Positions 1 to 12,102 of a stretch of 64,000 nucleotides of DNA are shown piece by piece. This DNA is from Paratinospora sagittata. Taxonomy: Eukaryota; Streptophyta; Magnoliopsida; Ranunculales; Menispermaceae. The stretch lies in the NCBI GenBank assembly GCA_035771175.1, contig CM069603.1:21862286-21926285 (forward strand), read 5' to 3'. How positions within the stretch are numbered: position 1 is the first letter of the stretch; each line of letters opens with the position of its first letter. The notes beneath the pieces were generated by a model. That model made no database searches. It had not been told where the DNA came from and saw only the letters and a program-made list of their open reading frames with translations. A program made the position numbers and the translations under genes.

Positions 1-206
1 TTTTCAAAAATAAGGCTATCCAGCAATTGGCACGTCTTAGAGTAAAATCTTATATTTCTAACGAGAAAAATGTGGGCACTTCTGCTTGCTCGATTTTTCT
101 ATTCCTTCACAGTTTTGCCAGGTTATCTTAATTGAAATATTCTCTAGTAACAGCTAGATGATTCCAATTGTCTCGCACGCCCAAAAAACTTTAGATTGAA
201 CAATGT

Positions 207-218
207 TTTGAATTCAAA
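207..218. repeat. 12-bp perfect palindrome TTTGAATTCAAA (copy 1)
   Basis: Self-complementary and present at this offset in most copies. It is broken in O-type copies (GAACTC) and copy 45 (GAATTGAAATC), and shortened in CAATCTTTG copies. It contains an EcoRI recognition string. Confidence 0.85.
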
Positions 219-262
219 TCATTTTGTAGTACTCTTTCTCTTTAACCTTCAACTTCAAATTT

Positions 263-269
263 TATAAAA
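263..269. other. TATAAAA / AATAAAA alternating string
   Basis: A single T-to-A difference at the first base divides all copies. It is T in domain 1 and classes E, I, K, L, M, N, P, Q and S, and A in F, G, H, J, O and R. One form resembles a TATA box and the other a polyadenylation hexamer. Function is not shown; in AT-rich DNA both arise by chance. Confidence 0.5.
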
Positions 270-368
270 CACTCATTCTCTGATTTTCAAAAATTCAACA
301 CGCACGATATTTGCAAGTTAGATTGAGCTTTTCGAAGAGTTTTTCAAGAGAAGAAAGTAATGATTCTT

Positions 369-386
369 GCCTTTGCAAAAAAAGGC
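369..386. other. Small hairpin: GCCTTT stem, 6-nt loop
   Basis: GCCTTT at 369-374 pairs with AAAGGC at 381-386 around GCAAAA. The A-run in the loop and 3' arm varies between 6 and 8 A among copies, and copy 70 disrupts both arms (GCCATT, CAAAGG). No T-run follows, so it does not look like a terminator. Confidence 0.5.
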
Positions 387-517
387 TTCGAATTGAATTA
401 AAATTGCAATCTGTCTTGATGTTCAGCTAGTTCTTCATTTTATCCCTTGTGTGCTAAGATTTGCAGAGGCTATCCATTGTTTAAAACTCTAAGTATATGA
501 AGTGGTCTCGGTAAGAT

Positions 518-566
518 AACACATCAAAGAGGAACACATCACCTGTTTTGCATCAAGAACACATCA
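518..566. repeat. Three AACACATCA boxes inside the monomer
   Basis: Direct 9-mers at 518-526, 533-541 and 558-566, spaced 15 and 25 bp start to start. Copies with CATCGAAC or CACAACAAAC alter the third box, and copy 45 has lost two bases within the second. Confidence 0.8.
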
Positions 567-625
567 AACAATAGCTTTCGAATTCTACAATGATCAAGCT
601 CGAAGAACGAAGACATATCTCATGT

Positions 626-637
626 CTAATGCATTAG
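626..637. repeat. 12-bp perfect palindrome CTAATGCATTAG (copy 1)
   Basis: Self-complementary and conserved in nearly every copy. Some F and G copies change it to CTAATGCATTTG. Confidence 0.85.
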
Positions 638-735
638 TTTGATCTCTGGTGTGTAAGGTAACCCCTCGATCAATCTGAGCACTAAAACTCTGAAAATTGC
701 AAAGTCTTCAAAATCACTTTCGATATAGTATTTCA

Positions 736-827
736 TTTTTACAAAAATGTTTTCCGAAAGGTTTTAATCATAATTTTAATGAGTTTTGAATTATTTAAAA
801 GTGTTTATTCTTATATCAAAGTGTTTT
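736..827. other. Phased T-tracts, predicted curved DNA (copy 1)
   Basis: Runs of 3-5 T start at 736, 750, 762, 774, 784, 794, 804 and 824, so spacing is 14, 12, 12, 10, 10, 10 and 20. Tracts repeating near the helical turn are known to bend DNA. The same layout is kept in both B-type and A-type tails although their sequences differ. Confidence 0.6.
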
Positions 828-865
828 GAGTCAATGAAATGGTTCTTTAGTGTCAAAATATTAAT

Positions 866-1729
866 TTTTCAAAAATAAGGCTATCCAGCAATTGGCACGT
901 CTTAGACTAAAATCTTATATTTCTAACGAGAAAAATGTGGGCACTTCTGCTTGCTCGATTTTTCTATTCCTTCACAGTTTTCCCAGGTTATCTTAATTAA
1001 AATATTCTCTAGTAACACCTAGATGATTCCCATTGTCTCGCACGCCCAAAAAACTTTAGATTGAACAATGTTTTGAATTCAAATCATTTTGTAGTACTCT
1101 TTCTCTTTAACCTTCAACTTCAAATTTTATAAAACACTCATTCTCTGATTTTCAAAAATTCAACACGCACGATATTTGCAAGTTAGATTGAGCTTTTCGA
1201 AGAGTTTTTCAAGAGAAGAAAGTAATGATTCTTGCCTTTGCAAAAAAAGGCTTCGAATTGAATCAAAATTGCAATCTGTCTTGATGTTCAACTAGTTCTT
1301 CATTTTATCCCTTGTGTGCTAAGATTTGCAGAGGCTATCCATTGTTTAAACTCTAAGTATATGAAGTGGTCTCGATAAGATAACACATCAAAAAGGAACA
1401 CATCACCTGTTTTGCATCAAGAACACATCGAACAATAGCTTTCGAATTCTACAAAGATCAAGCTCGAAGAACGAAGACATATCTCATGTCTAATGCATTA
1501 GTTTGATCTTTGGTGTGTAGGGTAACCGCTCGATCACTCTCAGCACTAAAACTCTGAAAATTGTAAAGTCTTCAAAATCACTTTCGATATAGTATTTCAT
1601 TTTGAAAAAAATGTTTTCTGAAAGGTTTTAATCATAATTTTAATGAGTTTTGAATTATTTAAAAGTGTTTAATCTTATATCAAAGTGTTTTGAGTCAATG
1701 AAATGGTTCTTTAGTGTCAAAATATTAAT
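866..1729. repeat. Monomer 2, class B
   Basis: Class B: TTAATTAAAATATT, GCCC, g226, a426 (TTCAACTAG), three A at 483, CATCGAAC, ACCGCTCGATCACTCTCAG, TTGTAAAG. Private C at 982. Confidence 0.93.
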
Positions 1730-2594
1730 TTTTCAAAAATAAGGCTATCCAGCAATTTGCACGTCTTAGACTAAAATCTTATATTTCTAACGAGAAAAAT
1801 GTAGGCACTTCTGCTTGCTCGATTTTTCTATTCCTTCACAGTTTTGCCAGGTTATCTTAATTGAAATATTCTCTAGTAACACCTAGATGATTCCCATTGT
1901 CTCGCACCTCCAAAAAACTTTAGATTGAACAATGTTTTGAATTCAAATCATTTTTTAGTACTCTTTCTCTTTAACCTTCAACTTCAAATTTTATAAAACA
2001 CTCATTCTCTGATTTTCAAAAATTCAACACGCACGATATTTGCAAGTTAGATTGAGCTTTTCGAAGAGTTTTTCAAGAGAAGAAAGTAATGATTCTTGCC
2101 TTTGCAAAAAAAGGCTTCGAATTGAATTAAAATTGCAATCTGTCTTGATGTTCAGCTAGTTCTTCATTTTATCCCTTGTGTGCTAAGATTTGCAGAGGCT
2201 ATCCATTGTTTAAAACTCTAAGTATATGAAGTGGTCTCGGTAAGATAACACATCAAAGAGGAACACATCACCTGTTTTGCATCAAGAACACATCAAACAA
2301 TAGCTTTCGAATTCTACAATGATCAAGCTCGAAGAACGAAGACATATCTCATGTCTAATGCATTAGTTTGATCTCTGGTGTGTAAGGTAACCCCTCGATC
2401 AATCTGAGCACTAAAACTCTGAAAATTGCAAAGTCTTCAAAATCACTTTCGATATAGTATTTCATTTTTACAAAAATGTTTTCCGAAAGGTTTTAATCAT
2501 AATTTTAATGAGTTTTGAATTATTTAAAAGTGTTTATTCTTATATCAAAGTGTTTTGAGTCAATGAAATGGTTCTTTAGTGTCAAAATATTAAT
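1730..2594. repeat. Monomer 3, class C
   Basis: Class C: t29, GTAGGC, CTCC at 179-182, t226, then TT at 398-399 and an A-like 3' half. Confidence 0.93.
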
Positions 2595-3458
2595 TTTTCA
2601 AAAATAAGGCTATCCAGCAATTGGCACGTCTTAGACTAAAATCTTATATTTCTAACGAGAAAAATGTGGGCACTTCTGCTTGCTCGATTTTTCTATTCCT
2701 TCACAGTTTTGCCAGGTTATCTTAATTAAAATATTCTCTAGTAACACCTAGATGATTCCCATTGTCTCGCACGCCCAAAAAACTTTAGATTGAACAATGT
2801 TTTGAATTCAAATCATTTTGTAGTACTCTTTCTCTTTAACCTTCAACTTCAAATTTTATAAAACACTCATTCTCTGATTTTCAAAAATTCAACACGCACG
2901 ATATTTGCAAGTTAGATTGAGCTTTTCGAAGAGTTTTTCAAGAGAAGAAAGTAATGATTCTTGCCTTTGCAAAAAAAGGCTTCGAATTGAATCAAAATTG
3001 CAATCTGTCTTGATGTTCAACTAGTTCTTCATTTTATCCCTTGTGTGCTAAGATTTGCAGAGGCTATCCATTGTTTAAACTCTAAGTATATGAAGTGGTC
3101 TCGATAAGATAACACATCAAAAAGGAACACATCACCTGTTTTGCATCAAGAACACATCGAACAATAGCTTTCGAATTCTACAAAGATCAAGCTCGAAGAA
3201 CGAAGACATATCTCATGTCTAATGCATTAGTTTGATCTTTGGTGTGTAGGGTAATCGCTCGATCACTCTCAGCACTAAAACTCTGAAAATTGTAAAGTCT
3301 TCAAAATCACTTTCGATATAGTATTTCATTTTGAAAAAAATGTTTTCTGAAAGGTTTTAATCATAATTTTAATGAGTTTTGAATTATTTAAAAGTGTTTA
3401 ATCTTATATCAAAGTGTTTTGAGTCAATGAAATGGTTCTTTAGTGTCAAAATATTAAT
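2595..3458. repeat. Monomer 4, class B
   Basis: As class B. Private T at 3255 (GTAATCGCTC). Confidence 0.93.
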
Positions 3459-4323
3459 TTTTCAAAAATAAGGCTATCCAGCAATTTGCACGTCTTAGAC
3501 TAAAATCTTATATTTCTAACGAGAAAAATGTAGGCACTTCTGCTTGCTCGATTTTTCTATTCCTTCACAGTTTTGCCAGGTTATCTTAATTGAAATATTC
3601 TCTAGTAACACCTAGATGATTCCCATTGTCTCGCACCTCCAAAAAACTTTAGATTGAACAATGTTTTGAATTCAAATCATTTTTTAGTACTCTTTCTCTT
3701 TAACCTTCAACTTCAAATTTTATAAAACACTCATTCTCTGATTTTCAAAAATTCAACACGCACGATATTTGCAAGTTAGATTGAGCTTTTCGAAGAGTTT
3801 TTCAAGAGAAGAAAGTAATGATTCTTGCCTTTGCAAAAAAAGGCTTCGAATTGAATCAAAATTGCAATCTGTCTTGATGTTCAGCTAGTTCTTCATTTTA
3901 TCCCTTGGGTGCTAAGATTTGCAGAGGCTATCCATTGTTTAAAACTCTAAGTATATGAAGTGGTCTCGGTAAGATAACACATCAAAGAGGAACACATCAC
4001 CTGTTTTGCATCAAGAACACATCAAACAATAGCTTTCGAATTCTACAATGATCAAGCTCGAAGAACGAGGACATATCTCATGTCTAATGCATTAGTTTGA
4101 TCTCTGGTGTGTAAGGTAACCCCTCGATCAATCTGAGCACTAAAACTCTGAAAATTGCAAAGTCTTCAAAATCACTTTCGATATAGTATTTCATTTTTAC
4201 AAAAATGTTTTCCGAAAGGTTTTAATCATAATTTTAATGAGTTTTGAATTATTTAAAAGTGTTTATTCTTATATCAAAGTGTTTTGAGTCAATGAAATGG
4301 TTCTTTAGTGTCAAAATATTAAT
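3459..4323. repeat. Monomer 5, class C'
   Basis: As C, but TC at 398-399, CTTGGGTGCT and GAGGACAT. Confidence 0.93.
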
Positions 4324-5187
4324 TTTTCAAAAATAAGGCTATCCAGCAATTGGCACGTCTTAGACTAAAATCTTATATTTCTAACGAGAAAAATGTGGGC
4401 ACTTCTGCTTGCTCGATTTTTCTATTCCTTCACAGTTTTGCCAGGTTATCTTACTTGAAATATTCTCTAGTAACACCTAGATGATTCCAATTGTCTCGCA
4501 CGCCCAAAAAACTTTAGATTGAACAATGTTTTGAATTCAAATCATTTTTTAGTACTCTTTCTCTTTAACCTTCAACTTCAAATTTTATAAAACACTCATT
4601 CTCTGATTTTCAAAAATTCAACACGCACGATATTTGCAAGTTAGATTGAGCTTTTCGAAGAGTTTTTCAAGAGAAGAAAGTAATGATTCTTGCCTTTGCA
4701 AAAAAAGGCTTCGAATTGAATCAAAATTGCAATCTGTCTTGATGTTCAACTAGTTCTTCATTTTATCCCTTGTGTGCTAAGATTTGCAGAGGCTATCCAT
4801 TGTTTAAACTCTAAGTATATGAAGTGGTCTCGATAAGATAACACATCAAAAAGGAACACATCACCTGTTTTGCATCAAGAACACATCGAACAATAGCTTT
4901 CGAATTCTACAAAGATCAAGCTCGAAGAACGAAGACATATCTCATGTCTAATGCATTAGTTTGATCTTTGGTGTGTAGGGTAACCCCTCGATCAATCTGA
5001 GCACTAAAACTCTGAAAATTGCAAAGTCTTCAAAATCACTTTCGATATAGTATTTCATTTTTACAAAAATGTTTTCCGAAAGGTTTTAATCATAATTTTA
5101 ATGAGTTTTGAATTATTTAAAAGTGTTTATTCTTATATCAAAGTGTTTTGAGTCAATGAAATGGTTCTTTAGTGTCAAAATATTAAT
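4324..5187. repeat. Monomer 6, class D
   Basis: TTACTTGAAAT, ATTCCAATTG, GCCC, t226 and a B-like middle. The sequence switches near 664 to the A-like end (CCCCTCGATCAATCTGAG, TTTTTACAAA, GTTTATTC). Confidence 0.92.
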
Positions 5188-6051
5188 TTTTCAAAAATAA
5201 GGCTATCCAGCAATTGGCACGTCTTAGACTAAAATCTTATATTTCTAACGAGAAAAATGTGGGCACTTCTGCTTGCTCGATTTTTCTATTCCTTCACAGT
5301 TTTGCCAGGTTATCTTAATTAAAATATTCTCTAGTAACACCTAGATGATTCCCATTGTCTCGCACGCCCAAAAAACTTTAGATTGAACAATGTTTTGAAT
5401 TCAAATCATTTTGTAGTACTCTTTCTCTTTAACCTTCAACTTCAAATTTTATAAAACACTCATTCTCTGATTTTCAAAAATTCAACACGCACGATATTTG
5501 CAAGTTAGATTGAGCTTTTCGAAGAGTTTTTCAAGAGAAGAAAGTAATGATTCTTGCCTTTGCAAAAAAAGGCTTCGAATTGAATCAAAATTGCAATCTG
5601 TCTTGATGTTCAACTAGTTCTTCATTTTATCCCTTGTGTGCTAAGATTTGCAGAGGCTATCCATTGTTTAAACTCTAAGTATATGAAGTGGTCTCGATAA
5701 GATAACACATCAAAAAGGAACACATCACCTGTTTTGCATCAAGAACACATCGAACAATAGCTTTCGAATTCTACAAAGATCAAGCTCGAAGAACGAAGAC
5801 ATATCTCATGTCTAATGCATTAGTTTGATCTTTGGTGTGTAGGGTAACCGCTCGATCACTCTCAGCACTAAAACTCTGAAAATTGTAAAGTCTTCAAAAT
5901 CACTTTCGATATAGTATTTCATTTTGAAAAAAATGTTTTCTGAAAGGTTTTAATCATAATTTTAATGAGTTTTGAATTATTTAAAAGTGTTTAATCTTAT
6001 ATCAAAGTGTTTTGAGTCAATGAAATGGTTCTTTAGTGTCAAAATATTAAT
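5188..6051. repeat. Monomer 7, class B
   Basis: Consensus class B; no private base noticed. Confidence 0.93.
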
Positions 6052-6916
6052 TTTTCAAAAATAAGGCTATCCAGCAATTTGCACGTCTTAGACTAAAATC
6101 TTATATTTCTAACGAGAAAAATGTAGGCACTTCTGCTTGCTCGATTTTTCTATTCCTTCACAGTTTTGCCAGGTTATCTTAATTGAAATATTCTCTAGTA
6201 ACACCTAGATGATTCCCATTGTCTCGCACCTCCAAAAAACTTTAGATTGAACAATGTTTTGAATTCAAATCATTTTTTAGTACTCTTTCTCTTTAACCTT
6301 CAACTTCAAATTTTATAAAACACTCATTCTCTGATTTTCAAAAATTCAACACGCACGATATTTGCAAGTTAGATTGAGCTTTTCGAAGAGTTTTTCAAGA
6401 GAAGAAAGTAATGATTCTTGCCTTTGCAAAAAAAGGCTTCGAATTGAATTAAAATTGCAATCTGTCTTGATGTTCAGCTAGTTCTTCATTTTATCCCTTG
6501 TGTGCTAAGATTTGCAGAGGCTATCCATTGTTTAAAACTCTAAGTATATGAAGTGGTCTCGGTAAGATAACACATCAAAGAGGAACACATCACCTGTTTT
6601 GCATCAAGAACACATCAAACAATAGCTTTCGAATTCTACAATGATCAAGCTCGAAGAACGAAGACATATCTCATGTCTAATGCATTAGTTTGATCTCTGG
6701 TGTGTAAGGTAACCCCTCGATCAATCTGAGCACTAAAACTCTGAAAATTGCAAAGTCTTCAAAATCACTTTCGATATAGTATTTCATTTTTACAAAAATG
6801 TTTTCCGAAAGGTTTTAATCATAATTTTAATGAGTTTTGAATTATTTAAAAGTGTTTATTCTTATATCAAAGTGTTTTGAGTCAATGAAATGGTTCTTTA
6901 GTGTCAAAATATTAAT
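6052..6916. repeat. Monomer 8, class C
   Basis: Consensus class C with TT at 398-399. Confidence 0.93.
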
Positions 6917-7780
6917 TTTTCAAAAATAAGGCTATCCAGCAATTGGCACGTCTTAGACTAAAATCTTATATTTCTAACGAGAAAAATGTGGGCACTTCTG
7001 CTTGCTCGATTTTTCTATTCCTTCACAGTTTTGCCAGGTTATCTTAATTAAAATATTCTCTAGTAACACCTAGATGATTCCCATTGTCTCGCACGCCCAA
7101 AAAACTTTAGATTGAACAATGTTTTGAATTCAAATCATTTTGTAGTACTCTTTCTCTTTAACCTTCAACTTCAAATTTTATAAAACACTCATTCTCTGAT
7201 TTTCAAAAATTCAACACGCACGATATTTGCAAGTTAGATTGAGCTTTTCGAAGAGTTTTTCAAGAGAAGAAAGTAATGATTCTTGCCTTTGCAAAAAAAG
7301 GCTTCGAATTGAATCAAAATTGCAATCTGTCTTGATGTTCAACTAGTTCTTCATTTTATCCCTTGTGTGCTAAGATTTGCAGAGGCTATCCATTGTTTAA
7401 ACTCTAAGTATATGAAGTGGTCTCGATAAGATAACACATCAAAAAGGAACACATCACCTGTTTTGCATCAAGAACACATCGAACAATAGCTTTCGAATTC
7501 TACAAAGATCAAGCTCGAAGAACGAAGACATATCTCATGTCTAATGCATTAGTTTGATCTTTGGTGTGTAGGGTAACCGCTCGATCACTCTCAGCACTAA
7601 AACTCTGAAAATTGTAAAGTCTTCAAAATCACTTTCGATATAGTATTTCATTTTGAAAAAAATGTTTTCTGAAAGGTTTTAATCATAATTTTAATGAGTT
7701 TTGAATTATTTAAAAGTGTTTAATCTTATATCAAAGTGTTTTGAGTCAATGAAATGGTTCTTTAGTGTCAAAATATTAAT
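6917..7780. repeat. Monomer 9, class B
   Basis: Consensus class B. Confidence 0.93.
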
Positions 7781-8645
7781 TTTTCAAAAATAAGGCTATC
7801 CAGCAATTTGCACGTCTTAGACTAAAATCTTATATTTCTAACGAGAAAAATGTAGGCACTTCTGCTTGCTCGATTTTTCTATTCCTTCACAGTTTTGCCA
7901 GGTTATCTTAATTGAAATATTCTCTAGTAACACCTAGATGATTCCCATTGTCTCGCACCTCCAAAAAACTTTAGATTGAACAATGTTTTGAATTCAAATC
8001 ATTTTTTAGTACTCTTTCTCTTTAACCTTCAACTTCAAATTTTATAAAACACTCATTCTCTGATTTTCAAAAATTCAACACGCACGATATTTGCAAGTTA
8101 GATTGAGCTTTTCGAAGAGTTTTTCAAGAGAAGAAAGTAATGATTCTTGCCTTTGCAAAAAAAGGCTTCGAATTGAATCAAAATTGCAATCTGTCTTGAT
8201 GTTCAGCTAGTTCTTCATTTTATCCCTTGGGTGCTAAGATTTGCAGAGGCTATCCATTGTTTAAAACTCTAAGTATATGAAGTGGTCTCGGTAAGATAAC
8301 ACATCAAAGAGGAACACATCACCTGTTTTGCATCAAGAACACATCAAACAATAGCTTTCGAATTCTACAATGATCAAGCTCGAAGAACGAGGACATATCT
8401 CATGTCTAATGCATTAGTTTGATCTCTGGTGTGTAAGGTAACCCCTCGATCAATCTGAGCACTAAAACTCTGAAAATTGCAAAGTCTTCAAAATCACTTT
8501 CGATATAGTATTTCATTTTTACAAAAATGTTTTCCGAAAGGTTTTAATCATAATTTTAATGAGTTTTGAATTATTTAAAAGTGTTTATTCTTATATCAAA
8601 GTGTTTTGAGTCAATGAAATGGTTCTTTAGTGTCAAAATATTAAT
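7781..8645. repeat. Monomer 10, class C'
   Basis: GGGTGCT and GAGGACAT present, as in copy 5. Confidence 0.93.
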
Positions 8646-9509
8646 TTTTCAAAAATAAGGCTATCCAGCAATTGGCACGTCTTAGACTAAAATCTTATAT
8701 TTCTAACGAGAAAAATGTGGGCACTTCTGCTTGCTCGATTTTTCTATTCCTTCACAGTTTTGCCAGGTTATCTTACTTGAAATATTCTCTAGTAACACCT
8801 AGATGATTCCAATTGTCTCGCACGCCCAAAAAACTTTAGATTGAACAATGTTTTGAATTCAAATCATTTTTTAGTACTCTTTCTCTTTAACCTTCAACTT
8901 CAAATTTTATAAAACACTCATTCTCTGATTTTCAAAAATTCAACACGCACGATATTTGCAAGTTAGATTGAGCTTTTCGAAGAGTTTTTCAAGAGAAGAA
9001 AGTAATGATTCTTGCCTTTGCAAAAAAAGGCTTCGAATTGAATCAAAATTGCAATCTGTCTTGATGTTCAACTAGTTCTTCATTTTATCCCTTGTGTGCT
9101 AAGATTTGCAGAGGCTATCCATTGTTTAAACTCTAAGTATATGAAGTGGTCTCGATAAGATAACACATCAAAAAGGAACACATCACCTGTTTTGCATCAA
9201 GAACACATCGAACAATAGCTTTCGAATTCTACAAAGATCAAGCTCGAAGAACGAAGACATATCTCATGTCTAATGCATTAGTTTGATCTTTGGTGTGTAG
9301 GGTAACCCCTCGATCAATCTGAGCACTAAAACTCTGAAAATTGCAAAGTCTTCAAAATCACTTTCGATATAGTATTTCATTTTTACAAAAATGTTTTCCG
9401 AAAGGTTTTAATCATAATTTTAATGAGTTTTGAATTATTTAAAAGTGTTTATTCTTATATCAAAGTGTTTTGAGTCAATGAAATGGTTCTTTAGTGTCAA
9501 AATATTAAT
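8646..9509. repeat. Monomer 11, class D
   Basis: Same TTACTTGAAAT and B-to-A switch as copy 6. Confidence 0.92.
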
Positions 9510-10373
9510 TTTTCAAAAATAAGGCTATCCAGCAATTGGCACGTCTTAGACTAAAATCTTATATTTCTAACGAGAAAAATGTGGGCACTTCTGCTTGCTC
9601 GATTTTTCTATTCCTTCACAGTTTTGCCAGGTTATCTTAATTAAAATATTCTCTAGTAACACCTAGATGATTCCCATTGTCTCGCACGCCCAAAAAACTT
9701 TAGATTGAACAATGTTTTGAATTCAAATCATTTTGTAGTACTCTTTCTCTTTAACCTTCAACTTCAAATTTTATAAAACACTCATTCTCTGATTTTCAAA
9801 AATTCAACACGCACGATATTTGCAAGTTAGATTGAGCTTTTCGAAGAGTTTTTCAAGAGAAGAAAGTAATGATTCTTGCCTTTGCAAAAAAAGGCTTCGA
9901 ATTGAATCAAAATTGCAATCTGTCTTGATGTTCAACTAGTTCTTCATTTTATCCCTTGTGTGCTAAGATTTGCAGAGGCTATCCATTGTTTAAACTCTAA
10001 GTATATGAAGTGGTCTCGATAAGATAACACATCAAAAAGGAACACATCACCTGTTTTGCATCAAGAACACATCGAACAATAGCTTTCGAATTCTACAAAG
10101 ATCAAGCTCGAAGAACGAAGACATATCTCATGTCTAATGCATTAGTTTGATCTTTGGTGTGTAGGGTAACCGCTCGATCACTCTCAGCACTAAAACTCTG
10201 AAAATTGTAAAGTCTTCAAAATCACTTTCGATATAGTATTTCATTTTGAAAAAAATGTTTTCTGAAAGGTTTTAATCATAATTTTAATGAGTTTTGAATT
10301 ATTTAAAAGTGTTTAATCTTATATCAAAGTGTTTTGAGTCAATGAAATGGTTCTTTAGTGTCAAAATATTAAT
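9510..10373. repeat. Monomer 12, class B
   Basis: Consensus class B. Confidence 0.93.
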
Positions 10374-11238
10374 TTTTCAAAAATAAGGCTATCCAGCAAT
10401 TTGCACGTCTTAGACTAAAATCTTATATTTCTAACGAGAAAAATGTAGGCACTTCTGCTTGCTCGATTTTTCTATTCCTTCACAGTTTTGCCAGGTTATC
10501 TTAATTGAAATATTCTCTAGTAACACCTAGATGATTCCCATTGTCTCGCACCTCCAAAAAACTTTAGATTGAACAATGTTTTGAATTCAAATCATTTTTT
10601 AGTACTCTTTCTCTTTAACCTTCAACTTCAAATTTTATAAAACACTCATTCTCTGATTTTCAAAAATTCAACACGCACGATATTTGCAAGTTAGATTGAG
10701 CTTTTCGAAGAGTTTTTCAAGAGAAGAAAGTAATGATTCTTGCCTTTGCAAAAAAAGGCTTCGAATTGAATTAAAATTGCAATCTGTCTTGATGTTCAGC
10801 TAGTTCTTCATTTTATCCCTTGTGTGCTAAGATTTGCAGAGGCTATCCATTGTTTAAAACTCTAAGTATATGAAGTGGTCTCGGTAAGATAACACATCAA
10901 AGAGGAACACATCACCTGTTTTGCATCAAGAACACATCAAACAATAGCTTTCGAATTCTACAATGATCAAGCTCGAAGAACGAAGACATATCTCATGTCT
11001 AATGCATTAGTTTGATCTCTGGTGTGTAAGGTAACCCCTCGATCAATCTGAGCACTAAAACTCTGAAAATTGCAAAGTCTTCAAAATCACTTTCGATATA
11101 GTATTTCATTTTTACAAAAATGTTTTCCGAAAGGTTTTAATCACAATTTTAATGAGTTTTGAATTATTTAAAAGTGTTTATTCTTATATCAAAGTGTTTT
11201 GAGTCAATGAAATGGTTCTTTAGTGTCAAAATATTAAT
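10374..11238. repeat. Monomer 13, class C
   Basis: Class C with private C at 11144 (AATCACAATT). Confidence 0.93.
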
Positions 11239-12102
11239 TTTTCAAAAATAAGGCTATCCAGCAATTGGCACGTCTTAGACTAAAATCTTATATTTCTAAC
11301 GAGAAAAATGTGGGCACTTCTGCTTGCTCGATTTTTCTATTCCTTCACAGTTTTGCCAGGTTATCTTAATTAAAATATTCTCTAGTAACACCTAGATGAT
11401 TCCCATTGTCTCGCACGCCCAAAAAACTTTAGATTGAACAATGTTTTGAATTCAAATCATTTTGTAGTACTCTTTCTCTTTAACCTTCAACTTCAAATTT
11501 TATAAAACACTCATTCTCTGATTTTCAAAAATTCAACACGCACGATATTTGCAAGTTAGATTGAGCTTTTCGAAGAGTTTTTCAAGAGAAGAAAGTAATG
11601 ATTCTTGCCTTTGCAAAAAAAGGCTTCGAATTGAATCAAAATTGCAATCTGTCTTGATGTTCAACTAGTTCTTCATTTTATCCCTTGTGTGCTAAGATTT
11701 GCAGAGGCTATCCATTGTTTAAACTCTAAGTATATGAAGTGGTCTCGATAAGATAACACATCAAAAAGGAACACATCACCTGTTTTGCATCAAGAACACA
11801 TCGAACAATAGCTTTCGAATTCTACAAAGATCAAGCTCGAAGAACGAAGACATATCTCATGTCTAATGCATTAGTTTGATCTTTGGTGTGTAGGGTAACC
11901 GCTCGATCACTCTCAGCACTAAAACTCTGAAAATTGTAAAGTCTTCAAAATCACTTTCGATATAGTATTTCATTTTGAAAAAAATGTTTTCTGAAAGGTT
12001 TTAATCATAATTTTAATGAGTTTTGAATTATTTAAAAGTGTTTAATCTTATATCAAAGTGTTTTGAGTCAATGAAATGGTTCTTTAGTGTCAAAATATTA
12101 AT
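11239..12102. repeat. Monomer 14, class B
   Basis: Consensus class B. Confidence 0.93.

Larger units (their letters stand above)
1..865. repeat. Monomer 1, class A (reference for site key)
   Basis: Has g29, GTGGGC, GCCC, g226, TATAAAA, TT at 398-399, four A at 483-486 and the A-like 3' end. Private bases: g42 (AGTAAAA) and AACAGCTAG. It shares ATTCCAATTG with class D. Confidence 0.93.
866..5187. repeat. Pentamer HOR unit 1 (B C B C' D)
   Basis: Copies 2-6. The next unit starts exactly 4322 bp later. By eye I found two single-base differences from unit 2: C at 982 (G in unit 2) and T at 3255 (C in unit 2). Confidence 0.92.
5188..9509. repeat. Pentamer HOR unit 2 (B C B C' D)
   Basis: Copies 7-11, the same class order and monomer lengths (864, 865, 864, 865, 864) as unit 1. 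Private C'-type markers (GGGTGCT, GAGGACAT) and D-type markers (TTACTTGAAAT, ATTCCAATTG) recur at the same offsets. Confidence 0.92.

Noticed and set aside
369..386. Rho-independent style terminator
   Set aside because: The stem is only 6 bp and is not followed by a T-run. The context is eukaryotic satellite, not an operon.
1..865. Monomer length as exactly five nucleosomes
   Set aside because: 865/5 is 173 bp, which is plausible, but the division is arbitrary without nucleosome data.
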